Shown here one piece after another: positions 50,629-58,950 of a stretch of DNA of 64,000 nt (position 1 is the first letter of the stretch; each line of letters starts with the position of its first letter). Both the position numbers and the translations under genes were made by a program. The notes beneath the pieces were generated by a model, which saw only the letters and a list, made by a program, of their open reading frames with translations, did no database searches and was not told the DNA's origin. Source of the stretch: Deltaproteobacteria bacterium (GTDB lineage: Bacteria > Myxococcota_A > UBA796 > UBA2385); contig JAGYJW010000030.1 in assembly GCA_018401435.1 (NCBI GenBank), positions 23,883 to 87,882 of the forward strand, read 5' to 3'.

Positions 50629-51495
50629 CCAGACCACCCCAGGGTCGGCGTGCACCCGCTCGTGCCAGACCACCCGGACCATCAGCTTGGGGAGCGCAAG
50701 CGGCGGGGGCAGGAGCCGCTCGGGTGGAGCGCCCAGGGCGAGCAGCAGCTGCCGAGGGAGGGTGGTCACGAGGTCCGACGCCCGAATCAGGTCGACGACG
50801 CCGAGGAAGTGGGAGAGCCGCAGGGCCACGCGGCGGCGGAGCCCGAGGCTGGCCAGGGCTCGATCCACCGGTCCCGTCGGGCCGCCCTGGGGCGCGACGA
50901 GCAGGTGGGGAGCCGCCGCGAACTGCTCCAGGCTGAGCGGTCCGGGGGCGAAGCCTCCCCGAGCACCAGCCAGGGTGGCGAACGCGTCTTCGAACAGCAG
51001 CCGGCCCTTGAGGGTGTCGTCGTCGGACAAGCCGACGTCGAAGGCGAGGTCCAGGCGGCCGTCGGCCAGCAGGGTGCCGGGCCCCCGGCGGCGGTGCGAC
51101 GGCCACCAGGTCGATCCCCGGGGCCGCCATCCGCAGCGGGGGAGCCAGCTGCCTCCGACGACGAAGCTGCAGGTAGTCACTCCAGCCCACGCGGAAGGTT
51201 CGGCGCGCCGTCGCCGGGTCAGAAGGCGGCCCCACGGGTCAGGGCCCCGAGCTGCCCGAGCACGGTCATCAGGGAAACCGGAGGCGGTCCGCGAAGGGAG
51301 TGGGCGCCATGCCCCGGCCCCACCCGGACCAGCAGGTCGTCGCCGAGGTCCTCCCGGAGCTGGGCCAGGGTGTGACTCACAGCCGACTGGGTCCGGCCCA
51401 GCCGTCGGGCTGCGGGGAGACGCCTCCTCCTCGAGCAGCACGGCGAGCACGACGAGGCGGTTGAGGTCGAGCCCAGCCAGGTCCTCCAGCCTCAT
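50566..51495 (-). CDS. LysR-family regulator with several apparent frameshifts
   Basis: MRLEDLAGLDLNRLVVLAVLLEE..; C-terminal RLDLAFDVGLSDDDTLKGRLLFEDAFATLAG..FLGVVDLIRASDLVTTLPRQLLLALG; frames shift near 51410, 51235 and 51090. Confidence 0.65.
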   Translation of the reverse strand: MRLEDLAGLDLNRLVVLAVLLEEEASPRSPTAGPDPVGCESHPGPAPGGPRRRPAGPGGAGAWRPLPSRTASGFPDDRARAARGPDPWGRLLTRRRRAEPSAWAGVTTCSFVVGGSWLPRCGWRPRGSTWWPSHRRRGPGTLLADGRLDLAFDVGLSDDDTLKGRLLFEDAFATLAGARGGFAPGPLSLEQFAAAPHLLVAPQGGPTGPVDRALASLGLRRRVALRLSHFLGVVDLIRASDLVTTLPRQLLLALGAPPERLLPPPLALPKLMVRVVWHERVHADPGVVWLRRTLVEHAGRRATSDHHAP

Positions 51496-51599
51496 GACCC
51501 CTCCTATCGAAATCCTCATATCAATAGTTGAACACATGCACATTCACTCTGCACCCAGGCGCGAATAGAACCACGACCGAGCCTGAGCTGGAGCTGCCG
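51496..51599. promoter_or_regulatory. Divergent promoter region between LysR and MDR oxidoreductase operon
   Basis: AT-richer 104-bp gap (tcgaaatcctcatatcaatagttgaacacatgcacattc) between divergent genes. Confidence 0.5.
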
Positions 51600-52569
51600 A
51601 TGCGCCGCGTGTTCTACACCGGACCCCATGCCGATCCCTCCCTGACCGTCGAGCTGCGAGAGGTCCCCGATCCCGTCTGCCCCGACGCCGGCGTGGTGGT
51701 GGCCATCGAGGCCCGGCCCATCAACCCCGCGGACCTGCTGTTGCTCACGGGCCGGCGTCTTCACGCCGACGCTCCCGGCTCCCGTGGGCATCGAGGGCGC
51801 CGGCCGGGTCATCGAAGCTGGCCCGGCCAGCCGCCTGCGCCCCGGCACCATCGTGGCGATCCCCTCTGGCGGCACCTGGTCCGAGCGCCTGGCCTTCGCC
51901 GACGACGCGGTCCTGCCCCTGCCAGCGGGAGTCGACATGGAGCAGGCCGCCATGCTCTGCGTGAACCCCTTCACGGCGGTCGGCCTGCTGGAGGGTGTCC
52001 CGGAGGGCGGGACCATCGCGCTGAACGCGGGCAGCGCCGCGGTCTCGCGGCTGGTGCTGGCCCTGGCGCGGCGGCGCGGGCTGCGCGCGCTGGCCGTTGT
52101 GCGCAACGCTGTCGTCGCCGACGAGCTGATCGCAGCCGGCGCCGCGGCGGTGCTCGAGGACGGCCCTGACCTGTCCCGATCGCCTGCGCGAGGCCGCCGG
52201 TGCACCGATCCTGCGTGGCCTGGACGCCGTGGCCGGCAGCGCCTCGGGACGCCTCTTCGACGCCCTGTCGGACGGCGGCGAGCTGGTGGTCTACGGGCTC
52301 CTCTCCTGGACCGCGTCGACCTGCCCGCCGCCGAGCTGGTCTTCCGCGACGTGACGGTGCGGGGCTACTCGCGGCTGCGCGGCTACGCCGCCATGACGCC
52401 CGAGCGCCGCGTCGAGATCGGCGCCGAGCTGGTGGGCCTGCTGGAAGGCGGCAATACATTCTCGCCGATCGAGGCCCGCTACGGCCTCGAGGACGTCCGC
52501 CGGGCCGTGGCTCACCACGAGCGGCCGGGCCGACGGGGCAAGATCCTGTTGACCTCCCCCTCGACCTGA
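51600..52569 (+). CDS. MDR-family zinc-type alcohol dehydrogenase/quinone oxidoreductase; apparent frameshifts near 51777, 52170 and 52305
   Basis: MRRVFYTGPHADPSLTVELREVPDP..ARPINPADLLLLTG..VGIEGAGRVIEAGPASRLRPGTIVAIP..NPFTAVGLLE..RYGLEDVRRAVAHHERPGRRGKILL. Confidence 0.75.
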
Positions 52570-52620
52570 GCCGCCCGTCCTCCTTTCCCCTGGGGCGCAC
52601 CGCGCCACGGAGCGTGAACC

Positions 52621-53253
52621 TTGAACATCGCAGTCCTCGGCAGCGGCCACGTCGGCCAGACCCTCGCAGAAGGCCTCCACGGAGCCGGTCACGCGGTCAC
52701 CATCGCCAGCCGCAGCGGCGACAAGCTCGGCGAGTTCTCAGCCCGAACCGGCATCCCGGAGCTGCCCTTCGACCGGGCCGCCGCCGGCGCCGAGCTGGTC
52801 GTGCTCGCCGTGAAGGGCGCCGTCGCGCAGGAACTGGTCACCGGGCTCGCCTCGGGCCTGGCCGGCAAGGTCGTCATCGACACCACCAACCCCATCGCGG
52901 GCGCCCCGGTCGGGGGCCTGCTGCCCTACTTCACCGGCCCCGGGGACAGCCTGCTCCAGCGCCTGCAGCAAGCCGTGCCCGCCGGCCGCTTCGTCAAGGC
53001 CTTCAACTCCGTGGGGGCGGGCTTGATGGTGCAGCCGGCGCTGCAGGGCGGCCGCCCCACCATGTTCATCTGCGGCGACGACCTCGCCGCCAAGGAGGTC
53101 GTGGCCGGGCTCTGCGAGCAGCTCGGCTGGCAGGCCGAGGACGTCGGCACCAGCGCCGCGGGCGGCCCGGTGGAGGCCCTCTGCCAGCTCTGGTGCGCCG
53201 CGGGCTTCCTGCGCAACGACTGGACGCACGCCTTCGCCTGGCTGCGGCCCTGA
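52621..53253 (+). CDS. NADPH-dependent F420 reductase-like/NAD(P)-binding oxidoreductase
   Basis: MNIAVLGSGHVGQTLAEGLHGAGHAVTIASRSGDKL..VVIDTTNPIAG..RFVKAFNSVGAGLM; TTG start. Confidence 0.8.
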   Translation: MNIAVLGSGHVGQTLAEGLHGAGHAVTIASRSGDKLGEFSARTGIPELPFDRAAAGAELVVLAVKGAVAQELVTGLASGLAGKVVIDTTNPIAGAPVGGLLPYFTGPGDSLLQRLQQAVPAGRFVKAFNSVGAGLMVQPALQGGRPTMFICGDDLAAKEVVAGLCEQLGWQAEDVGTSAAGGPVEALCQLWCAAGFLRNDWTHAFAWLRP

Positions 53254-53281
53254 GCCCCTTCCTCACCCCCGAAGCCCAGAG

Positions 53282-54139
53282 ATGACTCCGATGCTCCTCT
53301 CCATCCTCCTCGTCGCCTGTTCCCCCAAGTCCGTTCCCCCGGTCGAGGCTGCCCCGGCTCCTGCTCCCGTCGCGGAGGTCGAGGCGCCGACCGCCGGCAT
53401 GGTCATGACCCCCGCAGCCGAGGTCGGCTGGTTCCCGATGAACCCCGACGCGCCGGACTTCGGCCAGCTCGCCATCGTTCGCGGCAACCCCCAGGAGGGC
53501 GCCTCCACGATGCTGATGCGCTTCCCCGCGGGTGGCGTCGCGGGGCTCCACACCCACAGCAACGCCTACGCGGCGGTCGTGCTCGGAGGAGCCCCCATCC
53601 ACGGGGACGGTCCCGACGCGGCGACCACCTTCGGGTCCGGCGGCGTCTGGGTCCAGCCCGGAGGCGAGGTCCACTTCGACGCCTGTGCCGCGGACAGCGA
53701 CGGCGCCTGCGTCTTCCTGCTCCGCTGGTCCGGTGCACAGGACTACGCCCCGTCGGAGGCGCCCGCCGAGGGGGAGACGAGCTGGAAGCCCACGCTCGCC
53801 GCCGACGTCGCCTGGACGCCCATGATGGAGGGCGGTCCCGAGCTGGCGGTGGTGCACGGCGACCCCCAGGCCGGACCGTCGACGATCCTCATGCGCTTCC
53901 CCGCCGGCTTCCAGTCGGGCATGCACACCCACACCGCCGACTACGACGGCGTGGTCGTGTCCGGCGCCTACCAGCACGGCGTCGACGGCGCCATGACCGA
54001 CCTGGCACCGGGCTCGGTCTGGATCCAGCCCGGCGGTGAGCCTCACGCGGACATCTGCGTGGACGAGACGGGCTGCGTGGTGGCCCTGTCCTTCGACGGA
54101 GCGATGGACTTCGCGCCCGTGGGGACCCCAGGGGAGTAG
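53282..54139 (+). CDS. Bicupin (DUF4437-like) lipoprotein
   Basis: LLSILLVACSP; two copies of a MRFPAG...GLHTHS / MRFPAGFQSGMHTHT cupin half. Confidence 0.75.
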   Translation: MTPMLLSILLVACSPKSVPPVEAAPAPAPVAEVEAPTAGMVMTPAAEVGWFPMNPDAPDFGQLAIVRGNPQEGASTMLMRFPAGGVAGLHTHSNAYAAVVLGGAPIHGDGPDAATTFGSGGVWVQPGGEVHFDACAADSDGACVFLLRWSGAQDYAPSEAPAEGETSWKPTLAADVAWTPMMEGGPELAVVHGDPQAGPSTILMRFPAGFQSGMHTHTADYDGVVVSGAYQHGVDGAMTDLAPGSVWIQPGGEPHADICVDETGCVVALSFDGAMDFAPVGTPGE

Positions 54140-54141
54140 GC

Positions 54142-54447
54142 ATGTTCGCCGTCACCATCTCGCTCAGAGCCCTCGACGAGGCCGGCGCCACCACCGTGCG
54201 GGCCGCGTCCCTGGACACGGTCGCCCCCTCGCTCGCCGAGGAGGGCTGCCTGTTCTTCGACGTGCTGTTCGACGAGGCCGACCCGCTCCTGGTCCGCTTC
54301 TACGAGGCCTACCGGGATCGGGCGGCCTTCGAGGCACACCTCGCTACCCATCACACCCGACTGTGGCAGGAGCGCTGCCTGCCGCTGATCGACCGGGCGT
54401 CGATCCGCATGCCGGAGTCCGTCTCGTCGTGGAGGAGCGAGGGGTAG
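54142..54447 (+). CDS. Antibiotic biosynthesis monooxygenase (ABM)-domain protein
   Basis: EEGCLFFDVLFDEADPLLVRFYEAYRDRAAFEAHLATHHTRLWQE. Confidence 0.75.
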   Translation: MFAVTISLRALDEAGATTVRAASLDTVAPSLAEEGCLFFDVLFDEADPLLVRFYEAYRDRAAFEAHLATHHTRLWQERCLPLIDRASIRMPESVSSWRSEG

Positions 54448-54539
54448 CCCCCGACCGCGCGCGGGCGCCGGGTCGGCGCTCCTTGCCGCTGCAGACCGCA
54501 CCCTTGGCCTCACCACCTCCGGGCCCTCGATCTCGACGC

Positions 54540-54569
54540 TCCATCGCACCCATGACCCATACGGCGGGG
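54540..54569. repeat. Intergenic direct repeat, copy 2
   Basis: tccatcgcacccatgacccatacggcgggg. Confidence 0.95.
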
Positions 54570-54661
54570 CGTAGGGGTCGTCCCTGGTGCTCGGGCTCGG
54601 GTCGTGGGCTCGGCGCCAGCATGGGCGAGCTTGCTAGCGCACCATGCTATATGGCCATTAT

Positions 54662-54683
54662 CATGGCCTTAGTCACGGCCATG
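54662..54683. promoter_or_regulatory. Inverted repeat catggcc-N8-ggccatg overlapping antitoxin start, candidate TA operator
   Basis: 7-bp arms; further tggccat motifs just upstream (atatggccattatcatggcc). Confidence 0.5.
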
Positions 54684-54950
54684 CTACTGAGGCCATCCGT
54701 GCGCACCTTCCATGTCCCCCTTCCAGACAACCTTCACGACGGCCTTCGCAGGGAGGCCGCTGCCGACGACCGCCCCGCGACCGAGATCGTGCGAGAGGCT
54801 CTGGCGGCTTGGCTGGTGGAGCGCGAGCGGCTGCGTCTGGCCGAGGCCATCGAACGCTACGCTGCGGCCGAGGCCGGAAGTGCCTACGACGTCGATCCAG
54901 ACCTCGAAGCAGCGTCCGTCGAACACCTCTTCGCCGCGGACAGCCAGTGA
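54681..54950 (+). CDS. RHH-type antitoxin candidate
   Basis: RTFHVPLPDNLHDGLRREAAADDRPATEIVREALAAWLVERERLRLAEAIERYA; overlaps MazF/PemK-like gene. Confidence 0.75.
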   Translation: MLLRPSVRTFHVPLPDNLHDGLRREAAADDRPATEIVREALAAWLVERERLRLAEAIERYAAAEAGSAYDVDPDLEAASVEHLFAADSQ

Positions 54951-55294
54951 AGCGGGGGGACCTCTATCTCGCAGAGCTCCAACCCCGGTCGGGGTCGGAG
55001 CTTCGGGGCGCCGGACCTGTACTTGTCGTCTCCCATGATGGGTTCAACCGGGTACCGTCGTGGCGATCGGTGACTGTCGTGCCGCTGACGACGTCGGCGG
55101 CGCAAGCCCGCAGGGGCCCGACGGCTGTGCCGATCCCCGACGGCGCTGGTGGACTTCGTGGTGACGGCGTCGCTGTGTGCCATCAGATCACCACGCTCGA
55201 CCGTGCCAAGCTGACCCGGAGGCTCGGCGCCCTCCCGGATGACGTCCTGGGAGCCGTCGAGGCAGGAATCAAGGCTGCCCTGGACCTACGGTGA
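54947..55294 (+). CDS. MazF/PemK-family toxin
   Basis: VKRGDLYLAELQPRSGSELRGAGPVLVVSHDGFNRVPSWRSVTVVPLTTS..GDGVAVCHQITTLDRAKLTRRLGALPDDVLGAVEAGIKAAL; GTG start. Confidence 0.9.
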   Translation: MKRGDLYLAELQPRSGSELRGAGPVLVVSHDGFNRVPSWRSVTVVPLTTSAAQARRGPTAVPIPDGAGGLRGDGVAVCHQITTLDRAKLTRRLGALPDDVLGAVEAGIKAALDLR

Positions 55295-55339
55295 GCCGGG
55301 CCCGTGGCGCCACGACGTCGACGGCCTGAACCCGGATAC

Positions 55340-55361
55340 TCCATCGCACCCATGACCCATA
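55340..55361. repeat. Intergenic direct repeat, copy 3 (22 nt)
   Basis: tccatcgcacccatgacccata. Confidence 0.95.
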
Positions 55362-55379
55362 GGTTGGGCCGTTGGGTTC

Positions 55380-55844
55380 ATGGTGATGGTATCCGTAGCG
55401 GATCACGACTCCTGCCGCCGCACCTTCCAAGCGCAGCGCTCCGACGCCGCGTACTGCTCCGACACCTGCCGGGCCATCGCCAGCCGCAAGCGGCGGATGA
55501 CCGAGCGGCGCCAGGAGTTGGACGCCAAGCTCAACGAACAGGTGGCCGCAGTGGCTGGGCCCACGCCCCAGGGCGAGCTGCGACCTGCCCCAGCACTTCA
55601 GACGCCGGAGGAGGTTGCTCCACCTCGGCCTTCGCCGGCCTCCGGGCCCAGCGCGGTCCCTCGGTGGCGCGAGGAGATGGAGGCCCGGCTGTACGGCGTG
55701 CACGAATTCGCCCGGCAGACCAGCGATCAGGTGGAGAGAGTCGAAGAACGCGTGCGTGACCTGGAGGCCTTCGCGGAGGCAGCCAGCGGCCGGTTGCCGG
55801 CGCTCCACGATGACCTTGTCACGCTGGCGAGGGCGCTGGAGTAG
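55380..55844 (+). CDS. Small zinc-ribbon-like protein with coiled coil
   Basis: CRRTFQAQRSDAAYCSDTCRAIASRKRR; C-terminal heptad-like region. Confidence 0.55.
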   Translation: MVMVSVADHDSCRRTFQAQRSDAAYCSDTCRAIASRKRRMTERRQELDAKLNEQVAAVAGPTPQGELRPAPALQTPEEVAPPRPSPASGPSAVPRWREEMEARLYGVHEFARQTSDQVERVEERVRDLEAFAEAASGRLPALHDDLVTLARALE

Positions 55845-55983
55845 GGGGAGGCGCCAGGGCACTACGCCACGGTAGTGCAAGCCGCCCGGGACGAGGGTGT
55901 CGAACGGGGTGTCGACCGACACCGAACAGCGCAACGCAAGGTGCTGAAATTCGGTCGGCGCGGTCCTTGCTTGGGCCCGCCCG

Positions 55984-56750
55984 GTGCGTGCCGCCCCACC
56001 AGCGTCCACCTGTACGGTCGAGCGCCGTGGACCGTGCTCCACGCCCGGCGGCGCGCTGCTTCGCCGCGTCGTGCGCGACCAGCTCCCTCGCCTGCTCGAC
56101 GCCGCCGAAGCCCAGGGGCGAACGGTGCCGGGCTTCGTTCGTCGAGAGCTCGAGACATTCGTCCGATGCGGCTCCTTCGCCAATGGCTTCGCCGACTTGC
56201 ACGGTACCGCCTGCGACCACCACCGCCTCGTGCCCTTTACGTGCGGCGGGCGTGCCGCCCAGCCCTGGCGAAGAGCCGCATCGAGGAGGCCCCCGGCGGC
56301 GGCGTGGTGCTGCGGTTCAAGCGGCCGTGGTCCGACGGGACAACGGGTCTGCGGCTGACCGACCTGGAGTTGGTGCAGCGCCTCGCCGCTCTCGTTCCAC
56401 CGCCGCACGCCAACATGGTCCTCTATCATTGCGTCTTCGCGCCGAGCGCCGCATGGCGTGACCAGGTGGTCCCGGCGCCTCCGCCGGCGCAGCCAGGCCG
56501 CGGTCGGCTGACGAAGCGCAACCGCAGCAAGCGAGCCGATCGAGCCCGCCGGCGCTGGCCCTGCTGCTGCACGGCGCGAGCACCTTCTGTGGCACGTCTT
56601 CGGGGTTGATGGCTTCCAGTGCCCGCGCTGTGGGGGCTGCAGGGTGGTTCGCGCCGTGATCATCCACCCTCCGGCGACGCTTCGTACGCTCGGAGGCCTG
56701 GACCGCACCGCTGCCCGCGCGCCACCCGCCGGAGACTCGCTGGCGGCCTG
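55984..56750 (+). pseudogene. Degenerate IS91-family (Y2) transposase
   Basis: VRDQLPRLLDAAEAQGRTVPGFVRRELETFVRCGSFANGFADLHGTACDHHRLVPFTC; SRIEEAPGGGVVLRFKRPWSDGTTGLRLTDLELVQRLAALVPPPHANMVLYH; C-terminal HVFGVDGFQCPRCGGCRVVRAVIIHPPATL; spread over three frames with internal deletion. Confidence 0.75.
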
Positions 56751-57050
56751 AGCGCGCCGCCCCCGCACCTGACTCCTCCCTGCTGCGGGCGGGGTCCGTG
56801 CGCGTGGGGCGAGCAGCTGAACAGGGTTTCGGACGCGGACGGGCCTGCAGGCGGGGAAAGCGGACCCGCGAAGGGCGTCAACGGCGCGCGCGCCGCCTCG
56901 GCCACCGCAGTCGCTACCCGGCCAAAGTTCTGATAAGGGGCTTTGTGTCGCCTATCCACCCTGGCGGTGCGGAAGCCCCCGTTGAACACCCAGGTCCGCG
57001 CCCGCAACAGGGTGTGGATGCTTCGCAACTGCCTGACGGAGACAATCCCG

Positions 57051-58610
57051 ATGCCCCCATTCTCTTCTCTTCCCTGCCGGCCACTGCCACTGCTGCTGCT
57101 CTCCCTTCTCGCCCTTGCGGGGTGCGGGGACAAGGAGGGGGTCGGTGCCGACGGTGAGGGCTCCGATACCGGCCGCGCCGACCATTCATCGGAAGGGACG
57201 GGTGTGGGTGAGTGCTCCGATGGTGCGGACAACGACGGGGACGGACTCTACGATTGCAATGATCCGGACTGCGAGGGGGCGCCGGATTGCTCGGAAGCGA
57301 ATACCCCGGGCGGCTGCGGAGACGGTGTCGACAACGACGGCGATGGTCGCGCGGACTGCGATGACCCGGACTGCGCTTCCGACGAGGGTTGCGGAGGCGA
57401 GGGAGGGGGCGAGGGCGACGATGCGGCCGAGTGTTCGGATGGTGAGGACAACGACGGCGATGGTGAAGTCGACTGCGACGATGACGGCTGTGCGGAGTCT
57501 CCGGACTGCAGATCGGATGGAGTCGACGAAGACGGCGACGGCGTGTCCGCGGATGAGGACTGCAATGACGCCGATGCGACGATGCCCGCCGACGATGCCG
57601 ACTGCGACGGCGCGCGCACCGCAGACGACTGTGACGACGCCGACGCGACGATGCCCGCCGACGATGCCGACTGCGACGGTGTGCGCACCGCAGACGACTG
57701 TGATGACGCCGACGCATCCGTCGGAGCAACAGGCACTGTGGTGGCCGACGATGCCGACTGCGACGGTGCCCTCACGGGCAACGATTGCGACGACTTCGAT
57801 CCGGCCGTCGGAAGCCCCGACGCAGACGATCCGGACTGCGATGGAGTGCCCACCCATGCAGGCGGGGGGGACCTGATTCGCATCGCCGCGGGCACCTTCG
57901 ACATGGGGTGCACAGCCGGACAGTCCGGTTGTCAGAGCATCGAGTCGCCGGTGACGCCCGTGACCTTGACCCATGACTATTTCATTGGCGAAACAGAGGT
58001 AACGCAGGGGCAATACCAGGCGCTGATGGGCGTCAACCCGTCCTACTACTCCGCCTGCGGGTCGACCTGTCCGGTCGATTCCATCTCATGGCACCGGGCG
58101 GCGGCATTCACCAACGCAATCTCCACGGCCGCAGGGCTCACGGAGTGCTACTCATGCAGCGGTACCGGGTCGTCGACCTCCTGTGTCGTCGCGGTGGATC
58201 CCTATTCTTGCGATGGCTACCGGCTGCCGACAGAGGCGGAGTGGGAGGGCGCGGCTCGTTGCGGCAACGACTTCCTGTACGCCGGCAGCGATAGCATTGG
58301 CGATGTGGCCTGGTACTATGACAACAGTGGCGGAACGACACACCCCGTGGGGGTGAAGTCGCCGAACGCCTGCGGGCTGTATGACATGAGTGGCAATGTG
58401 TGGGAGTGGACGCAGGACTTCGCATTCTTCACCTATACGAGCAGCGGCCAGACCGACCCGACGGGAAGCAGTTCTGGATACACGCGGGTCACACGCGGAG
58501 GGAGCCTCTGGGGCTACGCCGCCCAAAGCCGCGTCTCCCTCCGCTGGTACAACGACCCAGGTTACCCCGACAACTTGCCCGGTTTCCGGGTGGCGCGCAC
58601 CATCCCCTAG
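57051..58610 (+). CDS. Formylglycine-generating-enzyme (FGE-sulfatase)-domain lipoprotein with Asp-rich MopE/thrombospondin-like repeats
   Basis: LLALAGCGDK; ECSDGADNDGDGLYDCNDPDC repeats; IRIAAGTFDMGC..IGETEVTQGQYQALMG..RLPTEAEWEGAAR..YDMSGNVWEWTQD..RVTRGGSLWG. Confidence 0.85.
   Translation: MPPFSSLPCRPLPLLLLSLLALAGCGDKEGVGADGEGSDTGRADHSSEGTGVGECSDGADNDGDGLYDCNDPDCEGAPDCSEANTPGGCGDGVDNDGDGRADCDDPDCASDEGCGGEGGGEGDDAAECSDGEDNDGDGEVDCDDDGCAESPDCRSDGVDEDGDGVSADEDCNDADATMPADDADCDGARTADDCDDADATMPADDADCDGVRTADDCDDADASVGATGTVVADDADCDGALTGNDCDDFDPAVGSPDADDPDCDGVPTHAGGGDLIRIAAGTFDMGCTAGQSGCQSIESPVTPVTLTHDYFIGETEVTQGQYQALMGVNPSYYSACGSTCPVDSISWHRAAAFTNAISTAAGLTECYSCSGTGSSTSCVVAVDPYSCDGYRLPTEAEWEGAARCGNDFLYAGSDSIGDVAWYYDNSGGTTHPVGVKSPNACGLYDMSGNVWEWTQDFAFFTYTSSGQTDPTGSSSGYTRVTRGGSLWGYAAQSRVSLRWYNDPGYPDNLPGFRVARTIP
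57582..57719 (+). repeat. Two tandem 69-bp repeats (23 aa) in the Asp-rich region
   Basis: atgcccgccgacgatgccgactgcgacgg at 57582 and 57651. Confidence 0.9.
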
Positions 58611-58612
58611 CC

Positions 58613-58679
58613 CGAAGTACGACGAGGAGGCTGTGGAGCGGCTCTGCCGGTGCGTCTGCCGCCCAGCCCTGGAGAAGAG
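58613..58679 (+). mobile_element. Short IS91-family remnant
   Basis: EEAVERLCRCVCRPALEKS resembles VRRACRPALAKS of the 55984..56750 remnant and the usual IS91 LxRYVxRPxLA block. Confidence 0.45.
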
Positions 58680-58694
58680 TGGAGTTGACCCGAT

Positions 58695-58950
58695 TTGGTG
58701 GACACCCTCGAAGCTCTGGATGAGGATGTCCCCAGGCCCCGAAAGTCCTACCCACTCGAAACCCGCCAGCAGCTCATTGAGCTGGCCCGCACTGGCCGCA
58801 GCCCCGAGTCTCACGCCAAGGAGTTCGAGCCGGCCGCCAAGACCATCCGCGACCGGGTCAACCAGGCCGAGCGCGCTGGCCTTGGATTGGCCGGCGAATC
58901 CAACAAGGATCGACTGATCGCCCAGCTTCGTCGCGAGAGCTCGGTTCTGC
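58695..58950 (+). pseudogene. IS3-family OrfA (5' part) of outer IS
   Basis: PRPRKSYPLETRQQLIELARTGRSPESHAKEFEPAAKTIRDRVNQAERA; joins after excision of the inner IS to RRESSVLREEREI*. Confidence 0.75.

Noticed and set aside
47202-55361. Integron attC array explanation for the repeats
   Set aside because: Integrase-type core sites (RYYYAAC...GTTRRRY) are not consistently present; only one copy has a chance GTTGGGT, and no integrase is seen in the window.
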